Below are positions 52,601-63,902 of a stretch of DNA of 64,000 bases, piece by piece. The notes beneath the pieces were generated by a model. The model was not told the origin of the DNA. It ran no database searches and saw only the letters and a program-made list of their open reading frames with translations. Numbering within the stretch: the stretch's first letter is position 1; each line of letters begins with the position of its first letter. Position numbers and translations under genes: made by a program. Source of the stretch: Cladopsammia gracilis (taxonomy: Eukaryota; Cnidaria; Anthozoa; Scleractinia; Dendrophylliidae); NCBI GenBank assembly GCA_022457155.1, contig JAJGOT010000037.1:769501-833500 (forward strand), written 5' to 3'.

Positions 52601-55600
52601 CCGGCTTGCAGCAGTAATGTTACTTTTGTAGCATATATATGCAACAACACTGGTAAAATGTTTGGGACACTTCATTTTTCCCATTAAAACATAAATGAAA
52701 TATACTGCCCCCCCCCCCTGAACAATGTTGAGTGTCAGGAGTCAAACATGTCTCATGCATCTCTACATTTTATGGACTTCAACATTGTTTAGGGGGTGTG
52801 GGGGAGACCTTTGTAAGGTGATTTGGTTGAGCATATATATTATCACTCATTTTCAATTTGAAACAGAAATGGTCATTTTAAACATTCTGGCTAGCATTGT
52901 AGATTTATGGAATACTGTGTGTTTTTGTTAAAGAGTCATTTTAATCAAGTCTGTACAGGTTTTCAACATTGATGTAAGATAGCAGAGCAGAATAGCGTTT
53001 TTGCTAATTTGCAGGGTAACTGTATTTAAGTTTATATGTCTAATAAAGTTTTGTTTGTTGTTGTTGTTGTTGTTGAATATCAGTACTAAGTCTATCACTA
53101 TCACTAATTGGATATCAGCCCAACTAATACGCCAGTTCAGTCAATTTGTTTGTGAGTGCCTTGTCTTTACAAATAACATATAGTATGCATTTTGTTTTGT
53201 TTTTTGTCTTTGCACCAATGATTATTATCATAGTGATACTGATAATGCAATGCAATGGAATGATGGTAAGAAAACATCAAATTCTCTTGCCCATATGTTA
53301 AGGTTATTGCATTCGACGATAGAAGAACGCAGTCCTAATCTTGGGGTTCCTGTGGTCACCTATCACGTGATTTCACTGGCGTGAAGAATCAAGATTTTTG
53401 GGTGGACGGGCGATGTGCAAAATCTGTGCCATTTTGAATAAGAAAGAACTATGGGCACGCATCTATTTCTTTTAATCAAGAGCATGGGCTCTGCACTCGC
53501 AACTATTTTTCAGCTGAAAACCTTTCCAATAAAAGGGGAGAGACTTCAAATAAATGTGGCTTCTCAACATATCTGAATTTCGTAACTACCGGTAGATTGC
53601 CGTGGGCTCTCAATGAGTTACCTCGTGCGAACGGTTGTTCTTTGCATGGAAGCTGCATGGAAAAGAATATAACCATCATTGGCAAGTTCAATTCATTTTT
53701 ACAATCTTTAATGCAATGTTTCTTAAAAAGTTCATCGTTGCTAATTGTCAAAGCCTTATCAGGGAAGTGTTTACTACTTCAAGACTATTATGGAAAGCCT
53801 GATGTCGGCATCCGAGCAACGACAAACCGAGCACCTTTGCTGTCGTCCTGCTGCTTTGAATGTTGAATTGATGTAGACTTTTCTGAACAAAACGGGAACT
53901 CAACCGAGTCATTGTACTGCAGTGAAATTACTTGAGACGACACTTGAGACCACGTTTTTATGTTTTGTTCGTGCCGTCCCTCTTGCTTTCTTCTGCCTTT
54001 GCTGTTTTTCACAGTTTTTTTCAAGTAAGAATGATTTAATCCCAAAAGTCCCTAGAGACAATGTTCACAGATCCCGAAAACGCGTTCACTCTAGTCATAC
54101 ACATCGCCTATAAAGTGACCTCATCTTAACTTTGCATATTTAAAAGCATTACAGAATCTGATATACTTAATTTCCTACTTGTCAAACTAAATCACTTGAT
54201 AAGATCAATGAATGAAAATATTGAAATGAACCGATTTTCAACAAACATCAATACTTCTTCTTTCAGCTGTTGCAACAAACATGTCAAACGCACTCTTTTA
54301 ATCTGTGATTACTGCTAGTATATAACCTAAACATGATCACAATGCAATGAGAATAGTAATGCAATGACAATGATAATGTATCAACATTGATAATACAATG
54401 ACAATGATAAAATATGCAATGATAATGACAATAATGCAATGATAATGAAAGCAAAGTCCAAGAGATCAGAACTTGTTTAGTCTGAAGAATGAGGGTCCCC
54501 AATACCCCTTGTGAAATTCAGTCACGTAAAAACAGTGGACCAAAAGCTCTTTTGCATTCATGCAAAAATCAAGGAAATTTGTTCCTTCTAGCAATCAGAG
54601 TGTTATCTCTTTAAATGCCTCACACATAGCAAAAACATGACACAATGGTAATGAAACATGTTCAGAGCAACCACAGCATCATCAGAAAAAAAAATATATA
54701 TTTACCAAAACACTAAAATAACCAGGAATGAATTAAAACAAAACAAAATGATTCATGAATCACAATGAATTCAGCACTTTGTTCATGGGTCACATAATTT
54801 CAAGAAAAAATTGCATTCATGTTAAAAGACCTTGTATTTAGAAATCAAGAATCAGGAATAAATAAAAGCCATAATCGTATCAATAACAAAATTCTCAATA
54901 TTGTGATTGGTCATCTGCACGCCTATTTCTTAATATTGGCATGTGGTCATGTGGGTGTCTAATTACAGCTATCCAATAATTACAACTTCTTATAATTGGA
55001 TAGCAGTAATTGGACACCTACATAATTTGCGCGCATGTCAATCAGTTGCACGTACATGGGCTCTTTTTTCCTGTTTTCCTCATACTTTCAAACTAATAGA
55101 AAATATCTTAGACGTTTTGAGTGCAACAAAGTCCACAGACTTTTAATCTCGAATTTTGCTATTGACGCAATTAATCAGTAATTATTTAACTTCGTGTCGT
55201 ACAATTCAGGGATAACCTTGCTTGTGATTTCAATTCGTCCTCGTGCTATGTGCTCGGCCGATTTGAAAAATTTAGTACTCCCTCGATTACTCTTGTTCTC
55301 CACTCAGTCCAATTACTATTACCAATCGCGCTTCATAGGGAAAAGAATAGCCCCAATCATGGTTCATGTAAATACTATATGGAACCCTTTAACAACATAA
55401 GGTTTAGCTTTAGATGTCAAATTACGTAGATGTCAATTGCAATAGGTCTTCCAGTTGCAGACTGACCATGAAATATCAGTGAAACATCCATGATGTTAAC
55501 ACTCTTGTTGCTAAAGGTTAATAATATTATAAAACATGTTGCACTCTACTCCTAGCTATGTATCGAGATGTATATATATATGAAAACAAATTATTTTTCT

Positions 55601-56478
55601 CTGAGCTTATATTAAGCTTATTATCTTTGCTACTGAGGTTTTTCTAGCAGTAGTAATAGCCCGGGGGGGGGGGGGGGGACTCCCATATATGAGCTATATA
55701 GGTACGTGCTGCTGTGAAGGGTATGGTTTTCAGGCATTTTAGTCTGGGATAGGGTATAGTATTCAGAGATATTTGGTCTAGAATAGGGTATCATTTTCCG
55801 CGAAAATGATCAGTTGTGTGAAGAATTTAGTCTAGACACAATTTGCTGGCAAATGGCATTTAAAAATCGGCACGGTGGGCAGTACGGCATTTTTACTGAC
55901 CCCTGGCATCTTAGACCATGGTAGTGAACAAGTTTCTGGAAAATAGCGAGTCTGGAATAGGTCTAGGATAGGGTAGGGTTTTTCAGTGTTTAGTCTAGAA
56001 TAGGGTTGTAAAATGCAGCTAAAATGGTCTAGCATAGGTTAAGGGTCTCAGAGTTCCAGCGGCACACCCGACCCAAAAATTTGCGGAGTACCCCCCTCCC
56101 CCCGGGAGTAATAGGCATATTTAAGGTTTATTTGCTTGGCCCGGCATGCCGAATTTCAAAATTAATAAAAACATTTCTCTGTTCAACTGGCCTAACCTTA
56201 ACAATAATTGTTGAATTTTTCATAACTGTAGGCCTTTTATGTAGATTGCGTGCGTATTATCTGTTTATGACAGAGCAACTAACAAAAACTACAGGAAACC
56301 ATATTTTACACAGCTTTCGGCTTTCATTTCTACGAGAAAAAGAAAACATAAAGGAGAAATAGTACTGCTGTCTGAATAGTCTTACGTTTTTTACTTGGCT
56401 TCCCTGGGCGAATACCACGGGCAATAAACACAAAAATCCAACGAACAAGACAACCCTCGCAATTCCACAATCCGCCAT
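49677..56478 (-). CDS. GLMP: GLMP: glycosylated lysosomal membrane protein
   Basis: Four exons: 56478-56386, 52540-52085, 50916-50381 and 49854-49677, phases consistent, 420 aa (human about 406). In mammals GLMP is the partner that stabilises the lysosomal transporter MFSD1. Residues 1-25 are a signal peptide (MADCGIARVVLFVGFLCLLP). The lumenal part has HYLWSVVYSP, the block SIDDEFTPAVFKT and WKPVAYV, all close to human GLMP (SIDDEYAPAVFQ, WRPVAY), and many N-glycosylation sites (NVT, NKT, NST, NIS). Near the end is one membrane helix (STVVLIIIIVGFGAPLLLIV) and a basic tail ending SSYGMIN; YGMI is a tyrosine sorting signal for lysosomes. An upstream in-frame Met at 56505 would add nine residues before the signal peptide; the inner Met was chosen for its position. 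Intron 1 is about 3.8 kb. Confidence 0.93.
49934..50344. mobile_element. TTAA MITE, family B, old copy
   Basis: Shares 'ttttcatga..ttggccag', 'gagcttgcttta' and 'ttggcatttggcgata' with 20141-20531, and ends '...acaatgccct' followed by TTAA (50341-50344). The left end is eroded. It lies in GLMP intron 3. Confidence 0.7.
51109..51315. mobile_element. TTAA-flanked MITE, family F
   Basis: Ends AGAGTCTGACCCACCCAG and CTGGGTGGGTCAGATTCT are inverted and flanked by TTAA (51105-51108, 51316-51319). The match extends through 'tttgcattgcgcgc' / 'gcgcagtgcaaa'. It is 207 bp in GLMP intron 2. Confidence 0.85.
52541..56385 (-). other. GLMP intron 1
   Basis: Contains a hairpin at 52699-52797 ('cctgaacaatgttga' mirrored), a TTG microsatellite with a LINE-like tail at 53035-53075, an AATGATA-rich simple tract at 54340-54450, a hairpin at 54948-55022 ('gtgtctaattacagctatcc' mirrored) and the poly-G element at 55660-56106. 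Open frames at 53503-54045 show no recognisable domain. Confidence 0.5.
55660..56106. mobile_element. Poly-G-bordered element with 8-bp target duplication
   Basis: Starts CCCGGGG + G run + 'actcccatatatgagctat' and ends 'gagtacccccctccccccggg'. agtaatag flanks both ends (55652-55659, 56107-56114). Homologous to 37577-38025, and inverted fragments are at about 57190-57330. Confidence 0.8.
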
Positions 56479-56541
56479 GTTTGGCTCCACCAACAAGGCG
56501 ATCATGTGATTGTCATGGCCGGCTAACCAATGTATGACTCG

Positions 56542-56772
56542 TCAGGGGAGGAGAGGGGGACGCTGCGGGGTGAGAAAAAGATCGGATAAGATTGGCGAAC
56601 TCGCACTCATTTCGCCCGCTTTATCTTCTTCCTGAGCTTCCTCTATTCCCGATGAACTGCCCCTGGGTCTTCGTGGATATAATTTTCCAGGTTCTTCGCC
56701 CAATTTTTTTAACGCCCGTTTTGACTTTCGTTTCCTCGTTCCGACTGTCTGCACAGGTAACCCAAGCTCCAA
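56542..56772 (-). CDS. Unrecognised basic/acidic ORF upstream of GLMP
   Basis: 76 codons on the minus strand. After the first eight residues, which lie in the end of the neighbouring MITE, comes a charged stretch: GTRKRKSKRALKKLGEEP, then PRRPRGSSSG and EEAQEEDKAGE. A possible acceptor ('acctgtgcag') precedes it at about 56750. The composition looks more like protein than the local background, but I do not recognise it and it may be chance or a relic exon. Confidence 0.2.
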   Translation of the reverse strand: MELGLPVQTVGTRKRKSKRALKKLGEEPGKLYPRRPRGSSSGIEEAQEEDKAGEMSASSPILSDLFLTPQRPPLLP

Positions 56773-57579
56773 GTGTGGAGTTTTGTGAGTTTGACTATGA
56801 GCGTCATGTCACTGTCGTGTAACTACTAACAGCGGCGCTTTGCTTTGCACCTGCGTAAATTATAAGGGTTTGTATGGGAATTTAATGAACGTATTATTAG
56901 GAATAGTACCAGAAATAAAAACACCATAAAATTGCCTTACCTTGTTCCCCTGTTGTATTACTTGTGTATGCGTGAGATTTAGGCCATTTCGGAGCGATCC
57001 CAGAGAGTTTTAGATCCACTGATTTTCTCTCTGGAATCCCCCTGCATATACGCATACACAAGTAATACAACTGGGAAACAAGATAAGGCATTTAATTGTA
57101 TTTTTATTCCTGATACTATTTCTAGTAATACAGTTGTTCGTTAAATTCCCATAGAAACATAACAATAACCTGCCAGGCCGATCTGACTCCCGGGCGGGGG
57201 TTCTCTGCAAATGTTTGGGTAGGGGTGTGCTGCTGGGACCCTTAACCTATACTAGACCATTTTAGCTGCATTTTGCAACCCTATTCTAGGCTAAACACCG
57301 AAAAACCCTACTCCATCCTAGAAAGAAACATAGAATGCACGATCACTGATTAGGCCTCTTACAGATCCTAAGTATCGTTAGCAGCGTTATCGTTTGCGGT
57401 CCTTTGCAGATTTTATTTTTATTCCTTATAATTTACGCTGTTACTTAACACGGCTTCTCGCACAAAGCACCGTTGTTTCAAGGTCTTTCAAGGTCTTTCA
57501 GTGACGTGACGTGCATATAGCAAAACTCACAAAAGACACTCCAAATACGGTTTCTCACACTAGAGCTTGGGTTACCTGT
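56753..57579. mobile_element. Inverted-repeat element, 'ACAGGTAACCCAAGCTC' ends
   Basis: ACAGGTAACCCAAGCTC on the left faces GAGCTTGGGTTACCTGT on the right. An inner palindrome at about 56880-57155 has 'cttgtgtatgcgt' / 'acgcatacacaag' arms. Inverted poly-G-family text sits at 57190-57330, a nested insertion. The left end of a second copy starts at about 63903. Confidence 0.75.
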
Positions 57580-58448
57580 GCTATCTGGTTGTGTGACTGG
57601 AGTTAACTTAAACCAAGGAAGAAGTCCAGTACAGGAGCATCACAATTTTTGCAATTTCAGAAAAACGGGAAAATTCGATGTCGTGAAAAAGGTACCATAA
57701 TCTCATTTGTGGGTGTGGTTCTAAGTACTCTGGCGCCTGGGTGCCAAAGGCTTTTCTTGCGCTCCCATCTCTGTCATACTACATACCTACTAACTTCAAC
57801 TAACGTCTTCATCAGTCCTTCATCAGTCTTCATCAGTCTGGATATTTTAAGAAAAGGCACCCCTCGCATGTTAATACAGCACTGATCCGTGTGATGTGCA
57901 AGTTTTTTTTTGCTATCGGATCAGCGTGGAATTGAGTCGTTTGTTGCAATTCGCGGCACCCGTGTGGAATAAGAGAGGTAATTTGTAACCTTCTAAAAGG
58001 CGAGTATTGTCACTGCCAAATTAAAAGCAGTGGGCACTTGTCTACCGAGTGTTAAACCTCCTCAGGTAAAAAGGAAAGCCGCAGTAGCAGTAGAATAGCG
58101 ATGACTTCGACAGTTTAGCAACCCATGATTGCCGAACTTTTCTCAAAAGATAATAGGATTCAAATTATCCATAACAAAAAGCATTCCAATAGCTCAGAAC
58201 AGATTGCGAAGGTTTACGTCACCGCTGCCTTTGTTTTGTCTCAAAACGCTGAATGCAGATTCAAGACTGGACACCGTGACCAGCACAACCAAGACTGGAC
58301 ATAGTTATCAACTGTTAACAAATCGGGCGCTCTGCTTTCCGTGTTTAAAAAAGCAATGTGCAAAGTTGCAAGCGTTGACTGTCCCAGTAAGTAGGCGGTA
58401 GATTTTTTAAGGCTGAAACACCATGCACAGATTATAAAAACTCGGCGC

Positions 58449-58776
58449 TCAGGGGTGCTTACCATTTGTAGGAAAAAACCGGTTGCGATGACCGTTAGAT
58501 AATGGTAAGCGATTTTCCAAATTTACTGACCAACCATTTAAATTTTCCATTTCTCCGTCCTGGTACCCAGACCGTTAACTCGATTTAGCGATTTGAATTT
58601 TTTCTAAATTCAAATGGTAAGGAAAATTCCAGTCGAATCGTCCCAACCGGAATCGCGGGACAACCTCTGAAGGTTGTCCACTTGTTCTAACCGGAATTCT
58701 CGGAAAATCAACCTTACCATTTGCTTTCCAACCGAAACTTACCGGTTTTCTTGGCTTTATGGTAAGCACCCCAGTC
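58449..58776. mobile_element. Inverted-repeat MITE, 'GGGGTGCTTACCAT' ends
   Basis: GGGGTGCTTACCAT and ATGGTAAGCACCCC are perfect inverted ends. 'aaccggaat' and 'accggtttt' variants recur inside. It is 328 bp. Confidence 0.8.
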
Positions 58777-59338
58777 TTCGCTGTCAACCAAAGAGAAACT
58801 GGGAAAAGGAGCAAAGATGCGAGCGTGTATTTGCAAAGAAACGGACGGAAGATGAAGGTCATTGTAACAGACCAGGTCCCTCCTGTTTCGCGCACTATAC
58901 TAAAGACGATGACGATATTTGCGATCTCGGGGATAAACCCCTTATTGGAAAACCAGAGGTAATAAACGCTCATTTTCTCGTCATTGACTGACAAAAATTA
59001 ATTTCATTTGGAGAGCTGTTTACTGAGTGCAAATCAAGCATTGGAAGCTACGAAGCTATGCAGCCTTGGATGTACTACAATACAATAACTTTTATTTCAA
59101 CACGATGGTGATTAAAGCGTTGCCGCTAAAATGGGGTCGTGCATTTAACCTAACTAAAACTTAAACAATAAAAGTATATTAAAATCGTACGCGTCCTAAT
59201 AATATAAAAAATTATCGTTATTACAGTGGGGCACTGTTTGTGGAGATTCAGCTCGAAAATCTAAATTACGTAGGTTGTCAGATTTAGAGGCCATTCTGGT
59301 GTAATTTTTAACGTCTGAGATGTCTTTACAAGGTCAGG

Positions 59339-59456
59339 GCCGAGTTGTTCAAAGCCTGATTAGCGCTAATCCAGGATTAACTGTCAACAGAACATATGAA
59401 TTGTCATGGTAATTAACCCTGGATTAGCGCTAATCGTCCTTCGAACAACTCGGCCC
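59339..59456. mobile_element. Small palindromic MITE, 'GGCCGAGTTGTTC' ends
   Basis: 'ggccgagttgttcaaagc' and '...cttcgaacaactcggcc' are inverted. Inside, 'tgattagcgctaatccagga' is mirrored by 'cctggattagcgctaatcg'. It is 118 bp. Confidence 0.8.
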
Positions 59457-61248
59457 AGGAGTAGGAAGGAATAGATGCTCCGTGTGCTATTGAATTTTTC
59501 ATGAAATGTGTGTTAAAGCGTGGCACCATTACCTTATTCTTAATTCGTAAGTGATGCATTGAAGAAGGCTTCTGCCGGAGATAATAGAAATAGGCTGAGG
59601 GCAGTTCGGACAGTAGTGAATGCTAGATGACATAAACGGTTATACCTTTTACCATACTGCCTGCCGAAGACTAGCCTGTGAGCAAGCAATCGGACTCTGG
59701 GGGCGGGTTGCTTGCAGGCTAGCTGAAGTTAGGGAGTCATTTTCGGCCATATATCCTCTATTACAGAGCTCATGGCTATGTGGCCAGAATACAAAATGAC
59801 CCTCCATCTTGTTCTTTATGAAAAATCTGTTTTGATGTCGAATGATATCTGCAATCAGACTCGTGCCCAGTCGCTATTTATTTGATTTTCGGGCGAGAAG
59901 GCATTGGACACAAGTCATACAAGTGAAGAGAGGCACTTGGGGCAAATGCTTTCACACCCATGAATGACACCCCGCATATCTCTCTTCCCTTGCATCCAAT
60001 CTCTTCTCTTCTTATCATGTTTGTTACATGATAACCAGCCTCTGTGCCAAAATACAACTTATTTGGGCAATTAAGATTTCAAGGCAAAATCATCACTTAT
60101 GCTAGTTCTGCATAAAACCCTTCACATATGCAAACAGAGAAAATATCTTGCTGTGTGGAACCTAAATAGAAAATGGCTATCCCTGAGAAAAAAAAAATGA
60201 CTGGCTGTATTTTACATTTAAATGGACCATATTCGTATTCTCGGTATTGGAATGGAAATAGCTTGCAATGAAGGCCCATGTAGAGGAATATCATAAAAAT
60301 ATTTGTGTGTGAAAAGATTGCCCAGGATGTGGAAAATACAACAGAATTTTCATGCGAAAATGAGGCAAAGAGGGCTAATTGAAATGCATACAAAAGAAAA
60401 ATAAATTGCCCGCCATTTTGGAATAAGGTGAATACTGAGAATACAAAATCAATATGGTATATTGCACATAAATAAAAACAAATTAAATTGGAACTGAACA
60501 TTTTCAAAAGACAAGTCCTGTACATCATTTATTGACAAAACCAATGCAGATGAGTTATACTGGTGAAAAAACATCCTCAACAAAATTTCTTGGTCATCTT
60601 TAATGTCAATCAGCAAAGAATCTTCCCCCTTTAATCTTCTTGCTGATCTGCATAAAAAACAAGCAGAAGAGGTTAAAATGATTACTGATGTAACTTTGTC
60701 CACACAATAGTAATATATTTGAAGAACATGGTCCGTCAAAAACAATAATTTGGCCTAGGTAATTGGTAATCGGTATGCAGCCTGTTTTAAAACAACTCAA
60801 GCAAAGGATTACTGATTTTCTTTGTCCTCTCTTTGAACTGGAAGAAAAGAAATCAATAAAGCTTTGAAGAAAAGTAATATACTAATGTCCCACAGTTATT
60901 GCATGATGATAGACCAGCTAGAATGAAAATGAACAGAAACCTTTTATATGGCAACAGTTCCATGCACAGCAGTGTAACATAGATACTAAAAAATAATATG
61001 GATAAGAACCACTCGAACAGTTATTGCAAGGGCCCACATAACAGGCAAGAGGAAATGGAAGAGAGCACTAAACAAACAAATTTGAAATCAAGAATAAAAA
61101 GGGAGCTTCTTGGTGCTGCATTCTGGTATGTTGAGATCACCAAATAACATAAAACAATACCCACAACACAATACAATAGTTCTCCAAATAAAGTTTCTAC
61201 AATTGCTGTTAGGACCATTTCTTTAGTGAAATGAAGATCACATACCCT

Positions 61249-63764
61249 TTACTTAGGAATTTCATGATCATATTTGCCCTTGATAAATGGAATTCTTTTT
61301 GTCACAACCTTCCAGTCACTGAGAAACAAAAATGCAACTCCCACTCCTGCTGTCCATGCTGCTGCTGTTGGAATCCTATAAATTGAGCAATAATAAAACA
61401 ATGTTTTCACCAGATGTCATCAAATTATAAAACGTAAACAGCTTATTCTATGCAACAGAATGCCTGACAGGATTGGCTGAGAAAACAAAAGAACAAACAA
61501 CAGAACGATGGACCCTAGCCCTAAAAACAACACATGTGAGTGATAACCATGTCCAATGAAATAAGAGGTTCTGAAGAGGTGCATGGCTTCTGGATTCTTC
61601 ATACATGTATCAGCAATAGTAATTGAAGGGGTGAGTGGAATAAAGCCCTAAGTGACTTGTGATCAACTCCTAGATTCTCCTTCCAGTTTGTCTTGTATAT
61701 ACTCATGTAACAAAGGGAGAATTTGGTTTCAGATCAGGAGTCACTAACAGCCTTATTCCAGTTTGGGATAAGGCCCTAAGTGACTCGTGATCTATAGCCA
61801 AATTCTCCTTTTGTTATATGAGCATATACGAGAGAAACTGGAAGGAGAAGCTAGCAGTTGATCAGAATTCACTTAGGGCTTTATTCCACTCACCCCTTCA
61901 ATTGCTGTGCTAAATTTCATGCAATGCATTACATTGCTTTGGAGATATAGCATTTAAAATTTTTGGACATGTGCAAAACAAAAACAAGTATTTTTCACTC
62001 AGTTTGAAGGATGCAAATCAGGTCTTTTGAATCTTTGAACTGAAAGGAAGCAATAATTTATAAAGAAAATTTAGCTGTAGTTTAAGAATTTCATAAAAAT
62101 TCAAATTCAGCCACCATGTTGGTGTACCAAAATGGTACACCTACATGGCGGATGCATACAAAGGTTCTCTAATTTTTGAAATATTATTTTCCCCATAACT
62201 TGATAGGCGGGCTTCAAAATTTTGCCGAGTTGTTTCACTTGGCATTCTCTGCAACATCTAGTCTCTAGCGTCGCTCTTAAAGCCAGACAAAATGCTTACG
62301 TAGAGGAAAACAAAACGGCTGTAATAAGGAAAGTTTTGTCAGTTAAGTTCAAAGGGATTCATGTATACATTGAAGTCAGAGCAACAAAAAGCACTGTGCC
62401 ATCTTTTTGATGGCAAAGATCTGAGATGGCGATATTGCAACTGGATCCGGAAAAGTTTGATTTTCCATCTATTTGTGCTAATGATTGGGGTGCGAAGAAG
62501 ATGACAAGGAGGAACCAGCTTTGCTAGTATTGTGGTTATTTCCCCTCTACAGAGCATACATGTAATTCACAATCAAGCAGTGGAGGTACATTTAATGGGA
62601 ATAACAGCGTGTGACTTGAATGAGGCAAATACAACATCATGTACACATCAGCTGAAGCCGCAATGGACAAGAGATTTCAAGTAGTGGAGGTAAATTCAAT
62701 GGGAATGACAGCAAGTGACTTCAAGGAAAAACACTGAGGACTGTTTGGAAGAAATACACCGAGGCAAATACAACATCGAGCATGTGTCAGTCAAAGTCGT
62801 AGGAACTTATTTCAAAGGACTTTACCTTGCCTGGTCAGTGGGTTCAGTTTGTATGACAAGCATGCTGACCGGTAAAATGTGGGCTCTGTGCAAGAGTCAT
62901 CAGAGTCACACATGTGAATTTAGTTTTATCGACTGAGTCGATACGGTAAATTGACCACCGTAAAAAGATTCAAATAGCTAATAGCTATTTGAATCTTTTT
63001 AAGGTGGTCAATTTACTTTATCAACCCAGTTAATAAAACTAAATTCTCGTGTTTCACACCACCACCGACGCAGCACCATAGTATCTTTAGAAACTAACCC
63101 CATTCATCAGAGTTAAGACTTTGTGGATTCTCCACCAGTAGTGAAAAGGGGAAAATATACCAGCAGAGTGAGGTACAAAAGTAAATTTCAGAAAGTAGGG
63201 AAACAGCTTTGCTGTTTCTGAAAAAGATTCTCACTCTTCAGGTTTATATTTTTAACTTGAGCTCTGCCTGCACTGTTAAAAGGTAGTAAATATGTTGGGG
63301 TGGCTTGGTGGCTCATCAGTTGAGTTGACTGATGAGCCGCTGAGCTACTAGTTAACATTTTTTGAGGTTTCTTCAAACGTGACCATGTATTACAAGTCGT
63401 GTGTTTCTCCAAGCTAAAATATTTGAACAATGACTTTCTGTTCAGTTTTGAAGCCTGTTTACTGTTTGGCTTTTTACTTGCCATGCAACTGAAAACCAAG
63501 AGATAAGGATAACAGATTTTTAAGGTAAGCTGAAGTTTATTATATCGGCTTTCGGAGATCTGCTGCACGACGCACAGCCGCAACTGTACAGCGGCAGAAT
63601 GGTTGTTTGAATTTTCTATCAAATTTGTCTCTTCGTGCAACGTAATTTCCCTGTAAAAGTACATTTAGACAAGACAGAATCCCTTACCATAACTTTCCAA
63701 CTTTTGCGTAGTATCTCCCCAAATACTTGAGCTCCGAAACTGGTCGCATCCCTGTCGGAAACAT
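61249..63764 (-). CDS. UQCR11: UQCR11: cytochrome bc1 complex subunit 10
   Basis: Two exons: 63764-63688 (25 codons plus TG) and 61375-61249, joined as KLW with donor 'TG|GTAAGG' and acceptor 'ttatAG|G', giving 67 aa. The family is the 6.4-kDa subunit of mitochondrial complex III, a single-pass inner-membrane protein near the iron-sulphur subunit. Seen here: LKYLGRYYAKVGKLW, then the membrane segment IPTAAAWTAGVGVAFLFLSD and the tail WKVVTKRIPFIKGKYDHEIP. Human UQCR11 has the same order (W-V-P-T-A...WATDWR...VPYINGK). The first Met was used; another Met six codons in is possible. The intron of 2.3 kb contains palindromes. The start codon is 38 bp from a possible divergent exon. Confidence 0.92.
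61376..63687 (-). other. UQCR11 intron with palindromic repeats
   Basis: 61622-61908 is an inverted-repeat element ('attgaaggggtgagtggaat' mirrored by 'attccactcaccccttcaat', then 'gggctt'/'aagccc'). 62908-63050 is a hairpin ('gaatttagttttatcgactg' mirrored imperfectly; inner 'aaattgaccacc' / 'ggtggtcaattt'; loop 'atagctaatagctat'). 63305-63345 is a short hairpin ('ggctcatcagttga' mirrored). The rest shows no gene. Confidence 0.6.
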
Positions 63765-63802
63765 ATTGCTTGCCTTTTACCCTTTACCGGTGGATTTCCA
63801 AG
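63765..63802. promoter_or_regulatory. Possible very compact divergent promoter
   Basis: 38 bp lie between the UQCR11 start codon and an AAGATGG start context on the other strand. It contains 'tttaccctttaccggtgg'. If both starts are real the transcription starts must overlap the coding ends. Confidence 0.3.
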
Positions 63803-63833
63803 ATGGCCGACTGCATTTCAAGCATGCGTAATG
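63803..63833 (+). CDS. Possible first exon of a divergent gene (cut by window end)
   Basis: An ATG in a good context (CCAAGATGG) opens MADCISSMRN, followed directly by a donor-like G|GTAAGA at 63834. The gene would continue past the window. The next 100 bp includes the left end of a MITE (from about 63903). Too short to identify. Confidence 0.25.
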
Positions 63834-63902
63834 GTAAGAGATGCTGGACAAAAGTACTGACGGCACGAACCGCCATTTTGAATTTGAAAAACCCTGGGGA
63901 CC

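Larger units (their letters stand above)
56506..61248. other. Spacer between GLMP and UQCR11
   Basis: Holds an ORF of unknown kind at 56542-56772, repeats at 56753-57579, 58449-58776 and 59339-59456, a CTTCATCAGT short repeat at 57795-57835 and a small hairpin at about 59668-59725 ('agcctgtgagcaagcaa' mirrored). A frame at 58798-58959 ends at a possible donor, but part of its ORF is repeat. Frames at 60097-60800 (minus) are hydrophobic and AT-driven; nothing supports them as genes. The 3' UTR of UQCR11 should lie just below 61249. Confidence 0.45.

Noticed and set aside
58674..58994. Overlapping frames of about 105 and 139 codons on both strands
   Set aside because: Half of the region is the MITE at 58449-58776, and no known domain is seen. 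The unique part (58798-58959) ends at a possible donor but has no partner exon.
60097..60800. Hydrophobic minus-strand frames of 143 and 98 codons downstream of UQCR11
   Set aside because: They are AT-driven, without family motifs, and overlap in different frames; best seen as spacer or UTR.
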